From positions 1-64,000 of the forward strand of contig CANNFA010000003.1 of assembly GCA_947503765.1 (NCBI GenBank): a DNA stretch of 64,000 nt. Reading direction: 5' to 3'. The stretch comes from an uncultured Paracoccaceae bacterium. GTDB lineage: Bacteria > Pseudomonadota > Alphaproteobacteria > Rhodobacterales > Rhodobacteraceae. The notes beneath the pieces were generated by a model that was not told the origin of the DNA, made no database searches, and saw nothing but the letters and a program-made list of their open reading frames with translations. Positions 44,851 to 52,705 of the stretch are shown here, piece after piece (position 1 is the first letter of the stretch; the number at the start of each line of letters is the position of its first letter). Made by a program: the position numbers and the translations under genes.

Positions 44851-44953
44851 GGGGTAGGGGGTCGGCTGTCTTCTTTTGGTGCGGCTTGGTGATCATCAGG
44901 CGAATACGGAAATCATGCCGGATAGGCCAGCCTCCGGGCGGCAAAGGATCGCC
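44851..44953 (+). repeat. Dispersed intergenic repeat, copy B
   Basis: Copy with CGGCTGTCTTCTTTTGG, GCGGCTTGGTGATCATC, GAATACGG, ATGCCGGATAGGCCA and CTCCGGGCGGCAAAGGATC. It lies in the 421-bp gap 44715-45135 upstream of ACR3. The rest of the gap has an open minus-strand frame (QWHDPFHGAMAAPLGEG) I cannot assign; it is too short to support as a gene. Confidence 0.6.
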
Positions 44954-45135
44954 TTGCGGGCGGCGGGCAACGAGGCGCGCCATCCCGTCATTTCCAGCGC
45001 CACACCGCAACCCTCGCCGAGCGGCGCGGCCATCGCGCCGTGAAAAGGGTCGTGCCACTGTTCGAGACAGGCTCGAACAGGTCTGGCACCACCCCAAGCG
45101 GCGTTCCGCACCGGATCGAGCGCTCGATGGGCGGG

Positions 45136-45708
45136 CTACGGCTGATATTTCAAGGCGCTGATCGGGCGGACGGTGCTGGCTTGCGGGCCGATATCGCTAT
45201 CTTCATGGCGCGCCACCAGTTCGACCGTATCCCCGACCTTCAAATCGTCGAAATTCCCATCCACGACGGAATTCCGGTGAAAGTAGATCAATCTGCGATC
45301 AGTCGCCGTGATCTGCCCGAAGTCCCGGTCATGCCTGATCTCGACAATCTTGCCTTGCAGCATCCCGTCCAGAACCTTGACCTCGCCGCGCATCTTTTGC
45401 CGGTAGATCTTCAGATCGCGCTCGATGATCGCAAAGGCATCCCGCAATGCGATGCGCAAGTGCTGGCGTTCCTGCCTGTCGCCCTTGCGGTCGCTCACCA
45501 CCAGTTCGGTGCCGGGAACCCTGACTTCGATGGTGATGTCGTAAATGTGGCCGGTCTTCTTGCTGTGCTGTGGCAAGGAAATATGAACCCGGCAGCTTGT
45601 AATTCCGTCAAACAACTGACCGAGGTAATCGACCCTTTCACGAACGTAATCCTTGATGTCATCTTCAACTTCAATGTGTTGAAATGAGAGTTCAAGAGGG
45701 ACTTGCAT
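45136..45708 (-). CDS. Hibernation-promoting-factor-like protein fused to a cold-shock domain
   Basis: A 190-residue fusion. Residues 1-110 form the S30AE/HPF ribosome-binding domain (ELSFQHIEVEDDIKDYVRERV, then YDITIEVRVPGTELVVSD). Residues about 125-185 are a cold-shock OB-fold (GKIVEIRHDRDFGQIT, IYFHRNSVVDGNFDDLKVGDTVELV) with its RNA-binding aromatics mostly conserved. The first domain would dock in the ribosome and the second contact RNA. It differs from the usual long HPF, whose C-terminal domain dimerises ribosomes. AAGGAG sits 7 nt before ATG 45708. Confidence 0.88.
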   Translation of the reverse strand: MQVPLELSFQHIEVEDDIKDYVRERVDYLGQLFDGITSCRVHISLPQHSKKTGHIYDITIEVRVPGTELVVSDRKGDRQERQHLRIALRDAFAIIERDLKIYRQKMRGEVKVLDGMLQGKIVEIRHDRDFGQITATDRRLIYFHRNSVVDGNFDDLKVGDTVELVARHEDSDIGPQASTVRPISALKYQP

Positions 45709-45960
45709 CTGTTTCTCCTTGTCGGTCGTGGATGGAACGCCGGTCACGCAATACCGGTTCGAAAAGTGTGTCGCCGTCGGGCACCGATCGGCAAATCAAC
45801 GCGGCGACCTGTTTGGGCGGTGTCGCCAGGCCCCTAGTCCTGGCGCATCTGATTTCGGCCGTGCCGGGCCTGCCTGTGCCTTCTTCCCTTGATCGCATTC
45901 GCCTCTGCCGGTCTTCCCGGCCTGTTTCTACCACGGGACCGGCAGTGGCGACGCGGTTTT

Positions 45961-46401
45961 TCAGGCAGCGTTCACAACGGCTTCGATATCGGGGATCGTG
46001 AGGTTTGTCAGATCCTTCGCGATTTCACCGACCAACCGTTCCTTGAGCTGCGCGCTATAAGCCGGACGCATCTCGCCCAGTGTTTCGGGATCGGCGACGA
46101 TCACGATATCCGAGAACCGTTTCTGTTCAGCCCGTTCGTTCAGTTTGGAAATCAACTGCCTTGCGAACGCCGTTTCCCGCGCCTCGTGTTCATCGACCTG
46201 CTTGAACCCCGAGATCCCGGGGCGAAAACGCTCTTGCTGGCGGCCTGCGCGGTCTCTGGCCAGGTCCTGTGTCTGCGGAACGTCGATCTCGTCATGTTTG
46301 AGCACCCGCAAATCCAGATGATCGGGCCATCCCAAATTATGGAGGACGAGGTACTTGTTGCCATTCGCCACAATCACCCAGGTGTCAGTCTTCAGTTTCA
46401 T
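45961..46401 (-). CDS. Host-attachment family protein (bacterial eRF1/Pelota-like, baeRF)
   Basis: A 146-residue protein of the family originally named for host attachment and later linked to archaeo-eukaryotic release factors: KTDTWVIVANGNKYLVL at the N-terminus, EARETAFARQLISKLNE, FSDIVIVADPETLGEM and LKERLVGEIAKDLTNL. Such proteins probably act on ribosomes. I start at ATG 46401 (AAAGGGAC upstream) because earlier sequence is not homologous. It lies 252 bp upstream of the HPF-CSD gene on the same strand and divergent from rtcB. Confidence 0.85.
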   Translation of the reverse strand: MKLKTDTWVIVANGNKYLVLHNLGWPDHLDLRVLKHDEIDVPQTQDLARDRAGRQQERFRPGISGFKQVDEHEARETAFARQLISKLNERAEQKRFSDIVIVADPETLGEMRPAYSAQLKERLVGEIAKDLTNLTIPDIEAVVNAA

Positions 46402-47004
46402 CACGCAGTCCCTTTGAAGCAGTTTACTCCGGCATTCGAATGACCCGTGCTCGCCTTGCGAACGAACATGGATCGCGCGGTAACATGGATCATTTCTTGA
46501 ATGATAAATGGGCCTTGGTCGTCCTGGTTTCAACTGGAGATGTTGTCGCGCCAGGCCATGGCGATGGCTTTTTGCCCGATGGTATCGACCGCAGGTGTCC
46601 CGGCACCTGCGTTGTCAGATTGAACCGGTCTGCCGGCATGGGCGCAAAAGAAATTTCGGCCGTCTTCTTGTGGTTGTGAGCGGTGACTTCCAAGTGATTA
46701 GCAGGATTTGACCGGAGAAGGCGAAACTCCGGGCAGAAAAGGATTGGCCAGTCGGTTTGATTTGACACCCCGTCAAAGAACTTGAGGTGCCAAACGAATA
46801 AAATGAGAATGGGGCGCATATTTGTTGGGCTCAGCAGCTTTCGGCCCCCGGCGACGGTGCGGACATGTGCCGCCGAGCACACCGAGCCATCGCCGCATCC
46901 CGCCCATCGGCCGCAATCCTGCAGAAGCCGGGGGTCATGCGTGACCCGGACTCTTCGGACCCGAGTTTCCGGGCGCGCTCGTCCAGTTTGCAAAGGTGAC
47001 ACAA
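46402..47004. other. 603-bp intergenic region between the release-factor-like gene and rtcB
   Basis: It holds dispersed repeat copy D (46651-46775) and the divergent promoters. A long minus-strand frame here reads through the repeat and has no family resemblance, so I do not call it. No RtcR-type regulator gene or sigma-54 promoter is evident. Confidence 0.6.
46651..46775 (+). repeat. Dispersed intergenic repeat, copy D
   Basis: Copy with TTTCGGCCGTCTTCTTG, GACCGGAGAAGGC, CTCCGGGCAGAAAAGGAT and the 3' block TTTGATTTGACA shared with copy A. It is about 230 bp upstream of rtcB. TTGACA at the end looks like a -35 box, but no -10 follows clearly. Confidence 0.55.
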
Positions 47005-48198
47005 ATGAAGAAGATCGTGGTGATTGGCGATGCGGAAGACGGCGCGATCGAGCAGGCCGAGAATTGCCTGGTCGAGGCCGAGGCGATGCTGCTCATGGCC
47101 GACAATCACAAGGGCTACGGCATGCCGGTGGGCGGCGTGGGCGTCTATACGGACAGGATACCTCCGGCCGGGGTCGGGTTCGATATCGGCTGTGGCAACA
47201 AGGCGGTGATGACCGACCTGAAGCGCGATGACATTCAGGACCGGCTTGACCCCCTGGCCGACAGGATTTTCGACAAACTGGCGTTCGGGGTCGGCCAGGC
47301 AAACAAGACCCGGGTAAGCCATGAATTGTTCGACGATCCGATCTGGGAGACGTCGGCCTTTCTCAAAAGCGCGCCCCGGCTGAAGGCGACCGCGCGCGCG
47401 CAGCTTGGCTCCATAGGGGCGGGCAATCACTATGTGGACGTGTTCGCGGACGAACAGGACCGGGTCTGGGTCGGCGTGCATTTCGGCTCGCGCAACCTCG
47501 GGCACAGCATCGCGTCGCATTTCATGGAAATGGCGGGCGACAATCTGAATATCATGGATGAGGCGCCGAAGACGCTGGATGTGAATTCGGCGGCGGGCCG
47601 CGACTACATCGCCTGCATGAAACTGGCAGGGCAATACGCCTATGCCGGTCGGGATTGGGTCTGCGATGTCGTGGCAGGGATCCTGGGCGGCGAAATCCTG
47701 GACGAGGTGCACAACCATCACAACTATGCCTGGCAGGAAAAGCACTTTGGCAAGGATTACTGGGTCGTGCGCAAGGGCGCGACACCGGCTTTCCCCGGAC
47801 AGCGCGGTTTTGTCGGGGCGTCCATGGGCGACGATTCCGTGATCCTGCAAGGCGTGGACAGCGAGGAATCCCGCGCGCTGTTCTACTCGACCGTCCACGG
47901 GGCGGGCCGCGTCATGTCACGTACCGAAGCGGCCGGCAGGCGGCGCAAGATCACGACCCAGCGCACCCGGCCGGACGGCACCACCTATGATTTCGACGAA
48001 TGGCGGCATGTCGGCGGCGCGGTCGATTTCCAGGACGTGAAGACCCGGATCGCGAAGAAGGGCGTGGTTCTGAGAGGCGCCAGCGCCGACGAAGCTCCGG
48101 AAGTCTACAAGGATCTGACCGAAGTTCTGAAAGCCCATGCCGGCACCATCGAGATCCTGCACCGGCTGCGCCCGTTGCTCGTGTGCATGGCCGAATGA
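47005..48198 (+). CDS. rtcB: RNA-splicing ligase RtcB
   Basis: A 397-residue GTP- and Mn-dependent RNA ligase that joins 2',3'-cyclic phosphate to 5'-OH ends, repairing cleaved RNA. Metal ligands and catalytic residues are present: Cys in GFDIGCGNKAV (C63), NH in GAGNHYVDV, His in VGVHFGSRNLGH, the HNHHNY cluster, and the guanylylated His in STVHGAGR. ATG 47005 is favoured, with AAAGGTG 6 nt upstream; a GTG at 46996 is in frame. No rtcA or archease gene is adjacent. Its neighbours are ribosome-related, suggesting repair of rRNA or tRNA after stress. Confidence 0.95.
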   Translation: MKKIVVIGDAEDGAIEQAENCLVEAEAMLLMADNHKGYGMPVGGVGVYTDRIPPAGVGFDIGCGNKAVMTDLKRDDIQDRLDPLADRIFDKLAFGVGQANKTRVSHELFDDPIWETSAFLKSAPRLKATARAQLGSIGAGNHYVDVFADEQDRVWVGVHFGSRNLGHSIASHFMEMAGDNLNIMDEAPKTLDVNSAAGRDYIACMKLAGQYAYAGRDWVCDVVAGILGGEILDEVHNHHNYAWQEKHFGKDYWVVRKGATPAFPGQRGFVGASMGDDSVILQGVDSEESRALFYSTVHGAGRVMSRTEAAGRRRKITTQRTRPDGTTYDFDEWRHVGGAVDFQDVKTRIAKKGVVLRGASADEAPEVYKDLTEVLKAHAGTIEILHRLRPLLVCMAE

Positions 48199-48220
48199 GC
48201 CAAGCCGCCCCGCTCGCCGG

Positions 48221-48880
48221 TCATTGTTCTGCAGGGGCCGCATCCCCGCCGCCATCAGGCAAACGGCGCATGAACCAGGTCGGAACGCCCAGAACAGGCT
48301 CCTGCCTGACCACGACAAAGCCGAGCGAACGGTAAAACGCCACGTTGATGTCCAGATCGGTTTCCAGCCAGGCCATCGCCTTGCGGGTATCCAGCTGCGC
48401 GGTGCAATCCGTCATCAGGCGCCGGCCGATGCCCTGGCGCCGAAGCGCCGGCTGCACGGCCAGCGGTCCGATATGCCAATGCGGCGCATCCGGGTCATTG
48501 CGCGCCCAGGCCGCAAGCCAGCGTTGGACGCGCAGCAGGGTGATTGGCGGCGTGCCGTGAAGGATCGCGCGGGCAAAGTGCACCTTGTCGGCCAACCCTG
48601 GGCGGCAGTGGCCCGGCTTGATCATGCCCAACGCCCCGACCAGTTCACCCTGCCGATAGGCCCCCATCACCCTGCCGTTCGCATGGACATAGGCAACCAG
48701 CTGACCAAGAAACCGCGCCAAGCGCGGCCGGCGCTCATTGATGTCATTGCCGAACACGCGCACATGCAGTGGATTGTCCAGCATGCCGCGGACAAGAATA
48801 TCCGCGGCCCCATGCAACTCGTCCGGCGTCAGCGCACGAATGCAGGTAGGGATTTTATCACTCGAATGCACTTGTCTCAT
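48221..48880 (-). CDS. GNAT-family N-acetyltransferase
   Basis: A 219-residue acyl-CoA-dependent acetyltransferase: IRALTPDELHGAADILVRG at the start, WHIGPLAVQPALRRQGIGRRLM with the acetyl-CoA loop (Q/RxxGxG/A), and AWLETDLDINVAFYRSLGF at the end. The substrate is unknown. I start at ATG 48880; an AGG touches the start but there is no well-spaced ribosome site. The gene is convergent with rtcB, only 22 bp apart. Confidence 0.85.
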   Translation of the reverse strand: MRQVHSSDKIPTCIRALTPDELHGAADILVRGMLDNPLHVRVFGNDINERRPRLARFLGQLVAYVHANGRVMGAYRQGELVGALGMIKPGHCRPGLADKVHFARAILHGTPPITLLRVQRWLAAWARNDPDAPHWHIGPLAVQPALRRQGIGRRLMTDCTAQLDTRKAMAWLETDLDINVAFYRSLGFVVVRQEPVLGVPTWFMRRLPDGGGDAAPAEQ

Positions 48881-49318
48881 CCTGTGGTGATGGACCTTTG
48901 GCCTTGGAAATCCGGTCGGTCTTGGCGTCAAGTGTCCATGCGGAAGCGCCACATGAATCATACCTTCGCGGATGGGCGGCTGCGCACAGGCCGCGCCGGT
49001 CCGGGTCCGAGCGCCACAGATCGGCACGTCCGGCCCACCACGCTGAACACGGGAACGCGCGGCCGCCCACGCCGCCGCGTGCGCTTGATTCCGAATTCCG
49101 TTCTGCATTCTCGTTTCGCCTTCGCTGCACCGTATACCGCCTATGGCTAATGTTATAATATAACGCGCTTGGAGGCGAGTGCCGGCGGCATTCGGGAGCG
49201 TCATGTTAACGGCACACGGCCCGTCATCTGCCCAAAAGGATAGGTAGCCGAATCCCGCTTGATTGAGTTCAACGGCCCGCATGCGTGGGGGCGCAAACGA
49301 ACCAGAAAAGAGTGCTGA
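48881..49318. other. 438-bp region with no supported gene
   Basis: No credible coding sequence. It includes an AT-rich palindrome GTTATA-A-TATAAC at 49152-49164 that contains a perfect TATAAT. Base composition is less GC-rich from here to 50690. Confidence 0.5.
49152..49164. promoter_or_regulatory. AT-rich palindrome containing a -10-like TATAAT
   Basis: GTTATA-A-TATAAC pairs perfectly (6-1-6). It could be an operator overlapping a promoter for the short gene at 49319, though no good -35 is seen 17 bp upstream. Confidence 0.35.
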
Positions 49319-49399
49319 ATGTCTTTCTGCAAGTCGATGCCCATCGTCGAAATTGTTTTCTTCGTGATCCTGATCGCATTCACCGGATCGCTCGGGTAA
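49319..49399 (+). CDS. Possible 26-residue membrane peptide
   Basis: A short frame encoding MSFCKSMPIVEIVFFV and a hydrophobic end (ILIAFTGSLG), preceded by AAAAGAG 6 nt before the ATG. One helix would span a membrane. It lies in the accessory stretch beside tRNA-Glu. Conservation is unknown, so it may be chance. Confidence 0.35.
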   Translation: MSFCKSMPIVEIVFFVILIAFTGSLG

Positions 49400-49425
49400 G
49401 CGGGTAAAGCCGTGCCGAGACATCT

Positions 49426-49454
49426 TTGCCAGGGCATTCAGGCTTCCGTATAAC
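49426..49454 (+). promoter_or_regulatory. Sigma-70 type promoter for the gene at 49521
   Basis: TTGCCA (49426-49431) and TATAAC (49449-49454) are exactly 17 bp apart, each matching consensus at five of six positions; the start codon is 66 bp downstream. Confidence 0.55.
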
Positions 49455-49520
49455 TGTAGCGTCGTCTCCGGTGCGGACCCGTCATTTCATTTGCCGAAAT
49501 AGACAGACAAGCGGGGTAAC

Positions 49521-49805
49521 GTGCCACCCTCCCCCTTCGCCGCCGACCGCATTGAACGGCCCGTGGACGGCCTGCCGTCGCCCGCTGACCGCGTGGCGCA
49601 CCTATTCGGGCACCGGCTAGGGGTAGACCTGCCCGACGTGCTGACAATCGCCCTGGGCGACCCCGCAAAAAGCGTCATGGACGTTCTGACGGGGGAAGGG
49701 TTAGGCGACCTTGACCTTGCCGCCGCGGCCGTCTTGGCGGTGCCCCTGTGGGCACTTCCCGCCGATCAGCGGTCAACCATCGCCGGGCTATGCGGACACC
49801 CCTGA
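49521..49805 (+). CDS. Hypothetical protein with own promoter and terminator
   Basis: A 94-residue protein of unknown family starting at GTG (GCGGGG upstream). Leucine-, alanine- and aspartate-rich: DRVAHLFGHRLGVDLPDV, VMDVLTGEGLGDLDLAAAAV. It resembles small phage or mobile-island proteins in composition only. A promoter at 49426 and a strong terminator at 49834 make it a self-contained unit. Confidence 0.5.
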   Translation: MPPSPFAADRIERPVDGLPSPADRVAHLFGHRLGVDLPDVLTIALGDPAKSVMDVLTGEGLGDLDLAAAAVLAVPLWALPADQRSTIAGLCGHP

Positions 49806-49833
49806 CAACCCATCCCTAGTGCCAAGGGCAACT

Positions 49834-49875
49834 AGCCCCGGTTCGCGTGCACCGACGCAACCGGGGCATTTTTTC
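49834..49875 (+). terminator. Intrinsic terminator
   Basis: GCCCCGGTT and AACCGGGGC form a perfect 9-bp stem, extended inward by GCG/CGC, and are followed by ATTTTTTC. It ends the transcript of the gene at 49521 and is the clearest rho-independent terminator in the window. Confidence 0.85.
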
Positions 49876-49971
49876 GTGCGTAGCCCTTCGTCGCAGGTAG
49901 CGCCGCGCCGCAAACTATTGCAATTTATGGTATAGCAGGCAAAGTGTCGCCGGGACAGTCGGAGAATTTAA

Positions 49972-50562
49972 ATGGAATGGGTATTCATTATCGGTGCAGT
50001 TTTCATCGTATTGGTTATTTTTAGCGTCAAAGCAGAGAACAAGAAGAACAAAATAAAAGAAGAACAAGGCAATGCGTATTCGGCAGATATTGAAGCCGCT
50101 AAACAAAGCCTTCTGACCAGTTCTGAAACCGCATCTATGCCAGTATTAAGCGCAGCCGACTACGGGTATCGACCTGTCGCAAAAGAGAACTTGCTTGCGG
50201 TGCAAGACGGCGCAACCCGAATGGAAATGAAAAGCACAGGCCGTTACAAGACCGGTGGAACGTCAGTGTCTATACCAATTGTAAAGGGGGTTCGCTATCG
50301 CGTCGGTTCTGGCAGCATTCGCACTGAAAAGTCTTGGCAGGCGACCGCACGCGGAAGGCTCATGGTCACAGATAAAGCTGTGGTCTTTGAAGGCGGCGAA
50401 AAGAACGAACGTATCACTTGGACGCAGGTGGCAGACGTAGAGTTGTTGATTGACGGCTTCACGATTTCCAAGCGCAGCGGCCCGCCGCGCACCTATCAAG
50501 TTTCTTCCCCTGACCCGAAGTTCGCGGCTGTGGTCGAACTCATGCTGTCACGAACGGCCTAG
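49972..50562 (+). CDS. Membrane-anchored PH-like domain protein, low GC
   Basis: A 196-residue protein. An N-terminal membrane helix (WVFIIGAVFIVLVIFSV) is followed by a lysine-rich linker (ENKKNKIKEEQG) and a C-terminal PH/GRAM-like domain (VSIPIVKGVRYRVGSGS, ARGRLMVTDKAVVFEG, ITWTQVADVELLIDGF). Such domains occur in bacterial membrane-associated proteins of unknown role, often in islands. Codon use is markedly more AT-rich than surrounding genes, and it lies 130 bp from tRNA-Glu, both signs of recent acquisition. GGAG stands 7 nt before the ATG. Confidence 0.65.
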   Translation: MEWVFIIGAVFIVLVIFSVKAENKKNKIKEEQGNAYSADIEAAKQSLLTSSETASMPVLSAADYGYRPVAKENLLAVQDGATRMEMKSTGRYKTGGTSVSIPIVKGVRYRVGSGSIRTEKSWQATARGRLMVTDKAVVFEGGEKNERITWTQVADVELLIDGFTISKRSGPPRTYQVSSPDPKFAAVVELMLSRTA

Positions 50563-50695
50563 GTCTTCACGTCTTCGTGAGCGTTCGCCGGGGCTTTCGC
50601 GACCGTTTCGTGCCCTTCGATCCATTAGACAATGCTTAGGCAGAGCGTGGCGACTAGAGGTTTACCGAGTGAAATCAATATCTTGCGTGGGTAAG

Positions 50696-50770
50696 TGGCA
50701 GCCCGTAGGGGAATCGAACCCCTCTTTCCAGGTTGAAAACCTGGCGTCCTAACCGATAGACGAACGGGCC
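50696..50770 (-). tRNA. tRNA-Glu (anticodon TTC)
   Basis: Read on the minus strand: acceptor GGCCCGT pairs with ACGGGCT, the D arm holds TCGGTTAGGA, the anticodon stem-loop CCAGG-TTTTCAA-CCTGG gives TTC, and the T arm has GGGGTTCGATTCCCC. The 3' CCA is encoded. The gene is 75 nt including CCA. It lies upstream of recJ on the same strand as recJ. Confidence 0.95.
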
Positions 50771-50847
50771 ATGCCGAAGCGTGGCCGCTATCTAGTCGAG
50801 CGGCGCCGCGGGGGCAAGGGGGTTTTGTCGCACCCTGCACAAAATTC

Positions 50848-52605
50848 TCACTCCGCGCGTGCGGCGTCTTCGAGGCGCAGTTGCGGGGTCCGGCGACCCT
50901 GCCACTGGTTCACCTCCAGCCGTCCGGCGAGGTGGAACCGCGCGCCGCCATGGCTTTCCAGCGCGGGGCCCAGCGGGCCGTCGAAGGCGCCGAACGCCAC
51001 CGCTTCGAGCCGCGGGCCGGTGCCGTCGTGAAAGGCGATCTTCAGGTGGGTCTCGCCGATCCGGCGCGCAAACGTGATGGCTTGCGCCGGAAAGGCGAAG
51101 CGCGGACCGGGCGCACCGGCGCCGAACGGGCCGGCACGGTCGAGCTGTTCGATCAGCTCCAGAGTTGCGGCGCCGGGCATCAGCGCGCCGTCCAGCGTCA
51201 GGTCGCGCGGCCCGATCCGGCCCGCGCCCTGCCGCGCCAGAAGCTCGGCCAACCGCTCCATCGCCTGTTCGATGCGCTCCTCGGCCACGGTCAGGCCCGC
51301 CGCCATGCGGTGGCCGCCGCCCTTGTCCAGCACGCCCTCGGCCGCCAGCCGCTGCACCGCCGCGCCCAGGTCGATGCCGCTGACCGACCGGCCCGATCCC
51401 TTGCCGGTGCCGCCGTCGATGCCGATCACCACGGCGGGGCGGTTGGTCGCCTCTTTCAGGCGGGCGGCGACGATGCCGACGACGCCGGGATGCCAGCCTT
51501 CGCCGGCCGCCCAGACCAGCGCGCCGTCGAGACCGCGCGCGGCGGCCTGGTCCAGCGCCGCCGCGCGCACATGTGCCTCGATCTCGCGCCGTTCGGTGTT
51601 CAGCCTGTCGAGCCGTTCGGCCAGCGCCGCCGCCTCGTGCGGATCGGCGGTGGCCAGCAGCCGCGCGCCGAGGTCGGGCTTGCCGATCCGCCCGCCGGCA
51701 TTGATCCGCGGCCCCAGCAGAAACCCCAGGTGATAGGCGGTCGGCGCCGTGTCCATCCGCGCCGCGTCGGACAGCGCCACGAGGCCGGGCCGGGCGCGGT
51801 GGGCCATCACCTTGAGCCCCTGGCGCACCAGCGCGCGGTTCACCCCGGTCAGCGGCGCCACGTCCGCCACGGTGGCCAGCGCCACGAGGTCGAGCATCGC
51901 CATCAGGTCGGGGCCTTGCGTGCCGCCGGACCGCATCTGCCGGTTCACCTCGACCAGCATCAGGAACACCACACCCGCGGCGCAAAGGTGGCCCAGATCG
52001 CCGTCTTCGTCCTGCCGGTTGGGGTTCACCACCGCAAGCGCGGGGGGTAGAGTCTCGCCGCCCAGGTGGTGGTCGAGCACGACGACATCCGCGCCCTTCG
52101 CCGCCGCGATCGCCTCGTGCGAGAGTGTGCCGCAATCGACGCAGACGATCAGGTCGTGATCCCTGGCCAGCGCCTGCATCGCCGGCACGTTGGGGCCATA
52201 GCCTTCGTCCACGCGGTCGGGAATGTAGAGCGTCGCACCGCGCGCCATGTCGTGGCCGGTCTCGCGCAGCCAGGTCAGCAGCAACGCGGCCGAGGCGCCG
52301 CCATCCACGTCGTAATCGGCGAAGATCGCGATCCGTTCGCGGCCCTTGGCGGCCGCCAGGAACCGTTCGGCCGCCGCGCCCATGTCGCGCAGGCGCAGCG
52401 GGTCGGGCAGCAGATCGCGCAAAGCCGGGGCGAGGTAGGCGGCGGCCTCATCGGCCGGCACGCCCAGCCGCGTGAGCGTGCGGCAGAGCGGGCCGGGCAG
52501 ACCCGAGGCTTGCGCCATCGCTTCCGCCAGCCGCTCCGCCTCGGCAGGCGGGCCGACCCAGCGGCGGCCGGTCAGCGAGGCGGAGACATTGAGGAAATCG
52601 GCCAT
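50848..52605 (-). CDS. recJ: Single-stranded-DNA-specific exonuclease RecJ
   Basis: A 585-residue 5'-3' ssDNA exonuclease of recombination and mismatch repair. DHH-family motifs: ADYDVDG at 96-102, CVDCG near 155, LDHH at 177-180, and the DHHA1 segments GWHPGVVGIVAARLKE and GGGHRMAAG. A C-terminal OB-fold (FARRIGETHLKIAF) completes the protein. The length is normal and it is intact. Confidence 0.95.
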   Translation of the reverse strand: MADFLNVSASLTGRRWVGPPAEAERLAEAMAQASGLPGPLCRTLTRLGVPADEAAAYLAPALRDLLPDPLRLRDMGAAAERFLAAAKGRERIAIFADYDVDGGASAALLLTWLRETGHDMARGATLYIPDRVDEGYGPNVPAMQALARDHDLIVCVDCGTLSHEAIAAAKGADVVVLDHHLGGETLPPALAVVNPNRQDEDGDLGHLCAAGVVFLMLVEVNRQMRSGGTQGPDLMAMLDLVALATVADVAPLTGVNRALVRQGLKVMAHRARPGLVALSDAARMDTAPTAYHLGFLLGPRINAGGRIGKPDLGARLLATADPHEAAALAERLDRLNTERREIEAHVRAAALDQAAARGLDGALVWAAGEGWHPGVVGIVAARLKEATNRPAVVIGIDGGTGKGSGRSVSGIDLGAAVQRLAAEGVLDKGGGHRMAAGLTVAEERIEQAMERLAELLARQGAGRIGPRDLTLDGALMPGAATLELIEQLDRAGPFGAGAPGPRFAFPAQAITFARRIGETHLKIAFHDGTGPRLEAVAFGAFDGPLGPALESHGGARFHLAGRLEVNQWQGRRTPQLRLEDAARAE

Positions 52606-52705
52606 GGGGCGGATGTCGCAGTCTGGGCCGGGATTGGCAAGCGCGGTGCGGGGCAGGGGGCGTCTGCCCCCATTTCCACGCCGGCCGGGCCGGGTTGCGG
52701 CCCCC

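Noticed and set aside
44896-45111. Minus-strand frame QWHDPFHGAMAAPLGEG between ACR3 and HPF-CSD
   Set aside because: Too short, no ribosome site, and it runs into repeat copy B; I could not assign a family.
46490-47002. 170-codon minus-strand frame upstream of rtcB
   Set aside because: It reads through repeat copy D and the rtcB control region, with no protein-like segments.
50630-50770. Prophage or island attachment site at the tRNA-Glu 3' end
   Set aside because: I looked for a second copy of the tRNA 3' end and for an integrase in the window and found neither.
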